Positions 60,825 through 64,000 of a DNA stretch of 64,000 nucleotides are shown here, one piece after another. The notes under the pieces were generated by a model. The model worked only from the letters and a program-made list of their open reading frames with translations, was not told the DNA's origin and did no database searches. Origin of the DNA: Duodenibacillus intestinigallinarum (GTDB taxonomy: Bacteria; Pseudomonadota; Gammaproteobacteria; Burkholderiales; Burkholderiaceae_F); the NCBI GenBank assembly GCA_019117105.1, contig DXAH01000013.1, positions 15,785-79,784 on the forward strand, read 5' to 3'. Each line of letters opens with the position of its first letter. Position 1 is the first letter of the stretch. A program made the position numbers and the translations under genes.

Positions 60825-61161
60825 TTTTATCTTCCTTTCTCAAGAGTCACAGTCGTGAAACGCGCGTGTTCTACAGTTATGAATCACGCGCGCACTTCTG
60901 GGCAATTTTTTCACGATCGTTTTTCAAAGTGCATGGCTCATTTTTTGTATTTTCGGCGATTTTCTTTGACTTAATCCAAAGAAACCTCACTTTCCAAGGT
61001 GACAAAGTCAATAGCCGTTCAGTCCCGCGCTTGTGAGAAGAAGGCGAACGAATGGCTGCATACTTGCACCTCAAAAACAACAGTTTCTCAAAGTGGATAC
61101 GATGTAACGCACAGGGCTTTGTCAAATGTGGCAAACTGACAGTCTGTTGAGCTCTCAAACT
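60825..61161. promoter_or_regulatory. Divergent promoter region fez-like operon / AsmA-like gene
   Basis: This 337-base region holds an inverted repeat CGCGCGTG (60861-60868) and CACGCGCG (60885-60892). On the minus strand TTGCCC, 18 bases, CATAAC is a plausible promoter whose -10 falls between the repeat arms, 50-70 bases before the first fez-like gene. No clear Fur box is visible. No additional gene is evident. Confidence 0.5.
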
Positions 61162-63645
61162 ATGTTCCTTTCTTCTGTGCCTCGTATTGCGCGTCTCGTG
61201 CTCGCGCTTGTCGTTTTGATCTTTGTGTTGGCGGTTGCGGCCGTCGGCACTCTCTTTTATGTGCTCGACGAAAAGGCGGTCAAAGACACGATTGACACTT
61301 ACGCCAAAGAAGCTTTGCACGCATCCGTCGAATACGGCGGCCCCATTGAGCTCAAGCACCTCACCTCGCTACACGTACAAATTCCGTCGCTACGCTTCGT
61401 TGATATCGAAAGCGGTGAAGCGATCGGCTCAATTGCGGGCGCTCAGGCCGAAGTTGCGCTCTGGTCGTCTCTTCTCGGCGCCGTCAACGTCAAAACCATC
61501 GCCATCGATGGTGCGCAGTTTTCGCTGTCCGTGCCTCGCGCCAGCGGCGACGCGCTTTTTGAAGAGGCGTTCGGTTCCGTACGCTTTCCGGAAAACCTCC
61601 GTGTTTCCAACTTCCGGCTGAACAATGCGCAGATTGCGCTCACGACAGGCTCGGCCGAGTCGGCCCGTCAATGGAAAATTTCTGCGCTCACGCTGTCCTC
61701 AGGCCGCTTCTCGCCCGAAATGAATACGCCGTTTGAGATGTCTGCGCATTTTGAAGCCGTCGCAAACGACGGGCAGCCCCAGACGCCAGCCGTTGAAAGT
61801 TCCGTGCCGACAACGCCGGCCGCTGAACCTGCTCCGGCAAACCCCGTCGAAGAAAGCACCCTGACTCCCCCGACCGAACCGACAGCTTCCCCTCAAAGTG
61901 AAGTGCCGCAGGACTTCGTTGCCGAGCCCGCACCCGCTGATCAGACGCCTGCAGCGGCGACCGTCCCCGAAACTGAAGCTTCGGCAGGCGAACCGACAAC
62001 ACCAGCAGTACCCACTGTTGAGCCCCCTGCTGAAACGACGGCCCCGGCCGCAGAAACAGCCCCTGAGGCTCAGGATCCCTCTTCCGAACAACAGCCCGCT
62101 CCGGCCACTGAGGAACCCGCCTCCGAGTCCGCCACAACGGCTTGGAACATCCGCTTCATTAAGGACGCTCACGCTCAGGAAACGATTGCCGAGACCGGAC
62201 AAATCTTCGTAAGTTTCGACCCCTCGACGCTTGCCGGTGACTTGTCTGCCAAAGGCATCCTGACCATCTCCGTGACTGATCGTTACGTGATGGTCGAAGA
62301 CGTAAGCTTTGCGGGCGAACTCAGCAACAAGGGTTCGGCCTGGACCACGGTAGCCAAGGCCGACCGCGTGCGCTTCAAGGGTAGTGAAGTCTCCGGCAGC
62401 AACCTCTCGGCTTCACTTTCCAAGCCCGACGATACGACCGGCGATATTCATCTCGGCGCAGTGGATTTCCGCGTGCGTCCCGGCATCATCGAAAGTCCCG
62501 AGATGCGCTTCTCGCGCACCGAAGAGCGCGGCAGTCGCGTCAATACATTTGAAGTGGCGAGCTCCGTGCGCGCGGACTTTGTGAAAAAGACCGCCGATCT
62601 TGACAACCTCATCGCTCGCGTGAGCATCACGGGAGACGCTGCTCTGCCAACGGACTTCAACGCTTCCGTTTCAGGCTTCATCAAAGCCGACTGGAACGAG
62701 AACACCGCCCAGGTAGGCTTGTCGGGCGACTTTGCGGGCGCCCCCATCTCCTTTAACGGAACTGTTCGCCGAACCGCCGGCGTCCCCGAGCTCGAAGGCG
62801 AACTGATGATCGGAGAAATCAACCGCGACACGCTTCCCGGCGAAGAAATGCTCGCGTGGATGCGTCACTTCGACTTCTCCGGCGCTGTTCGTGTCGGCCG
62901 CATTGCCGTAGCCGGCATTACTGGCACCCAGTTAAGCGGCACGCTCGCCGTCAAGAACGGAAGGGCCGTTGTCGATTCCCTCGTCGTCAATACCGCCGAG
63001 GGACGCCTGTTTGGCACGTTCGAGCTCGCCGAAGACACCTCATGGCTTTTTAACGGCCGCATCGATGGCGTCGCGCTCGACAAGTTCATTGCTCCGGTAG
63101 CAGGTGCCTCTCCCGTAGCTGGTGTAGCCAACGGCGATTTGACGATTTCCGGCAAGGGCTTTGCGGCTGAAAATCTAGCCGGTACCTCCAAACTGCGCGT
63201 GCTGCGTCCCTCTTATCTCGGTCTGGACGCTGCCGCCGTTCGCAACCATCTGGTAACGAACGCCGAAACTGCGCTCATCACGCGTCAGGGCGCGCGCACC
63301 GATCTCGATGAAGCCACGCTGTCACTCACGCTCAACGGCAACGCTCTGTCGTTGAAAGACATTGTGGCGCGATCGGTATACATCCGCGCTCGCGCCGATG
63401 CGCAGCTCGATCTGGCAACCGGCACGCTTGACGGCAACAGCAGCATCAACTTTGCGCCGCAACAGGGCGTTCCGTCGATTCACCTGACGGCAGTCTTCAA
63501 CGGCAAGAGCGCCGCGCCGGCATGGAGCTTCGATTGGCAGAAGTCTTCCGAAGCCTTGCGCCGCGCTCAGGGTAAGCCGATCGTTCCCTCGAAGAAGGAA
63601 GAAAAGAGCATCTGGCAGAGCGTCAAGGAATTCTTCAGTTTCTAG
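61162..63645 (+). CDS. AsmA-family envelope protein with a low-complexity insertion
   Basis: An 827-residue protein. A single N-terminal helix (about residues 8-32) is followed by an AsmA-type start and beta-rich repeats; the C-terminal part (about 640-800: VNGDLTISGKGFAAENLAGT-like sequence, then SINFAPQQG) matches the AsmA C-terminal region. Between about residues 212 and 330 lies a Pro/Ala/Thr/Glu-rich segment with almost no other residues, probably unstructured. AsmA-like proteins take part in phospholipid transport to the outer membrane in E. coli. The ATG at 61162 has only a weak ribosome site. Confidence 0.8.
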   Translation: MFLSSVPRIARLVLALVVLIFVLAVAAVGTLFYVLDEKAVKDTIDTYAKEALHASVEYGGPIELKHLTSLHVQIPSLRFVDIESGEAIGSIAGAQAEVALWSSLLGAVNVKTIAIDGAQFSLSVPRASGDALFEEAFGSVRFPENLRVSNFRLNNAQIALTTGSAESARQWKISALTLSSGRFSPEMNTPFEMSAHFEAVANDGQPQTPAVESSVPTTPAAEPAPANPVEESTLTPPTEPTASPQSEVPQDFVAEPAPADQTPAAATVPETEASAGEPTTPAVPTVEPPAETTAPAAETAPEAQDPSSEQQPAPATEEPASESATTAWNIRFIKDAHAQETIAETGQIFVSFDPSTLAGDLSAKGILTISVTDRYVMVEDVSFAGELSNKGSAWTTVAKADRVRFKGSEVSGSNLSASLSKPDDTTGDIHLGAVDFRVRPGIIESPEMRFSRTEERGSRVNTFEVASSVRADFVKKTADLDNLIARVSITGDAALPTDFNASVSGFIKADWNENTAQVGLSGDFAGAPISFNGTVRRTAGVPELEGELMIGEINRDTLPGEEMLAWMRHFDFSGAVRVGRIAVAGITGTQLSGTLAVKNGRAVVDSLVVNTAEGRLFGTFELAEDTSWLFNGRIDGVALDKFIAPVAGASPVAGVANGDLTISGKGFAAENLAGTSKLRVLRPSYLGLDAAAVRNHLVTNAETALITRQGARTDLDEATLSLTLNGNALSLKDIVARSVYIRARADAQLDLATGTLDGNSSINFAPQQGVPSIHLTAVFNGKSAAPAWSFDWQKSSEALRRAQGKPIVPSKKEEKSIWQSVKEFFSF

Positions 63646-63676
63646 CCAATACTCTTCGAGCACGCAGAACAAAATT

Positions 63677-63713
63677 CACCCGCTTTCCTCTCGTGGAAAG
63701 CGGGTGTTGTTTT
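63677..63713. terminator. Bidirectional terminator after the AsmA-like gene
   Basis: CACCCGCTTTCC/GGAAAGCGGGTG, a perfect 12-bp stem with a six-base loop, is followed by TTGTTTT on the plus strand and AATTTTG on the minus strand, in a convergent gap. Confidence 0.88.
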
Positions 63714-63732
63714 GGGCTGAAAACAAACTGAT

Positions 63733-64000
63733 TTAGTAGTCGCGACCGGCGTACTTGTCAGCAAGCCTATTGAGGTAGTCGATCACTTCGGGGCCCGTCC
63801 AGTCCACGAAGCCTCGAACGAAGCCAATCAAATTGCCCTGTCCGTCAAGCATGAAGAAGCTCGGCACTACATCGAGCGGCACATCGTCGCCGATTACCTG
63901 CTTGGCGTCGATCAGCGTTTCGAAATCTTCTCCCAATCCATGCTTCTTCATGAACTTCTGCACATTCTTAACCTTGTCATCGACCGACACGGACAGAATG
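63733..64000 (-). CDS. Thioredoxin-like (TlpA/ResA-type) protein, C-terminal part
   Basis: The last 89 codons of a minus-strand gene entering from the right edge. The open frame runs through to base 64000, so the GTG at 63990 is not its start. It shows the second half of a thioredoxin fold: a beta strand before VDDKVKNVQKFMKKHG, the cis-proline loop DVVPSFFMLDGQGNLIGFV and a final helix. The CxxC motif would lie outside the window, so thiol-disulfide activity cannot be confirmed. Confidence 0.75.
   Translation of the reverse strand, partial: ILSVSVDDKVKNVQKFMKKHGLGEDFETLIDAKQVIGDDVPLDVVPSFFMLDGQGNLIGFVRGFVDWTGPEVIDYLNRLADKYAGRDY

Noticed and set aside
1..64000. CRISPR arrays, prophage or complete insertion sequences
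   Set aside because: No regularly spaced direct repeats, transposase genes with terminal repeats or phage structural genes were seen while reading the window.

Overview
The window looks like a chromosomal segment of a gut-type betaproteobacterium, most likely Burkholderiales close to Sutterella/Parasutterella (inference). The evidence is the betaproteobacterial gene order (TPR gene-lolB-ispE-tRNA-Gln-prs-rplY-deaD-pth-ychF and kdsD-kdsC-lptC-lptA-lptB-rpoN-ptsN-rapZ), the DksA with one finger cysteine, and the molybdoenzyme and formate genes typical of an anaerobic or microaerobic lifestyle. There is no rRNA, phage, intact insertion sequence or CRISPR array. One tRNA gene is present.

Layout. 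1-3.5 kb: minus-strand operon for a Tat-exported molybdopterin oxidoreductase (catalytic, Fe-S and membrane subunits; the last runs off the left edge). 3.8-4.8 kb: DUF3427 fragment and a NudG-like Nudix hydrolase. 4.9-15.4 kb: minus-strand housekeeping genes (sppA, pyrimidine nucleotidase-like HAD, argB, hslU, hslV, dksA, CobW-type GTPase, rlmI, dapF, lipid A acyltransferase). 15.6-24.4 kb: plus-strand TPR gene to ychF. 24.5-31.7 kb: hslR (minus), then LPS precursor and export genes with rpoN-ptsN-rapZ. 31.6-34.5 kb: mutM-mutY (minus) and a formate/nitrite channel. 34.7-38.3 kb: methionine/SAM genes metK, metY and metA; metA carries Glu111, which predicts O-acetylhomoserine as the intermediate used by MetY. 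38.3-45 kb: fdhD, fdhE and a three-subunit Tat-exported formate dehydrogenase using Cys in place of selenocysteine. 45.5-49 kb: trpS, a small molbindin (mop) and a CstA-type carrier. 49.2-52.9 kb: aroD and a nickel-pincer racemase set, larA-larB and a LarC shortened to its N-terminal part. 53-57 kb: phosphomannomutase/phosphoglucomutase, aspS and an XRE regulator. 57.2-60.8 kb: a minus-strand operon that I read as a ferrosome (iron organelle) cluster, fezA-fezB-fezC plus a fourth small membrane-protein gene. 61.2-64 kb: an AsmA-like protein and a partial thioredoxin-like protein.

Most notable: (1) the candidate ferrosome operon, with an SCA-type P1B ATPase, an HMA-like partner lacking CxxC, a Gly-rich one-span membrane protein and an uncharacterised fourth gene; (2) two closely matching inverted repeats (CGTTAT...ATAACG), one before the formate dehydrogenase operon and one overlapping a putative mop promoter, suggesting a shared molybdate-responsive (ModE-like) regulator; (3) MetA with acetyl-CoA-type specificity next to metY; (4) a lar locus with conserved LarA catalytic residues but a truncated LarC; (5) rpoN-ptsN-rapZ without hpf and hprK. 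Function calls rest on recognised motifs and gene order; no database search was run.
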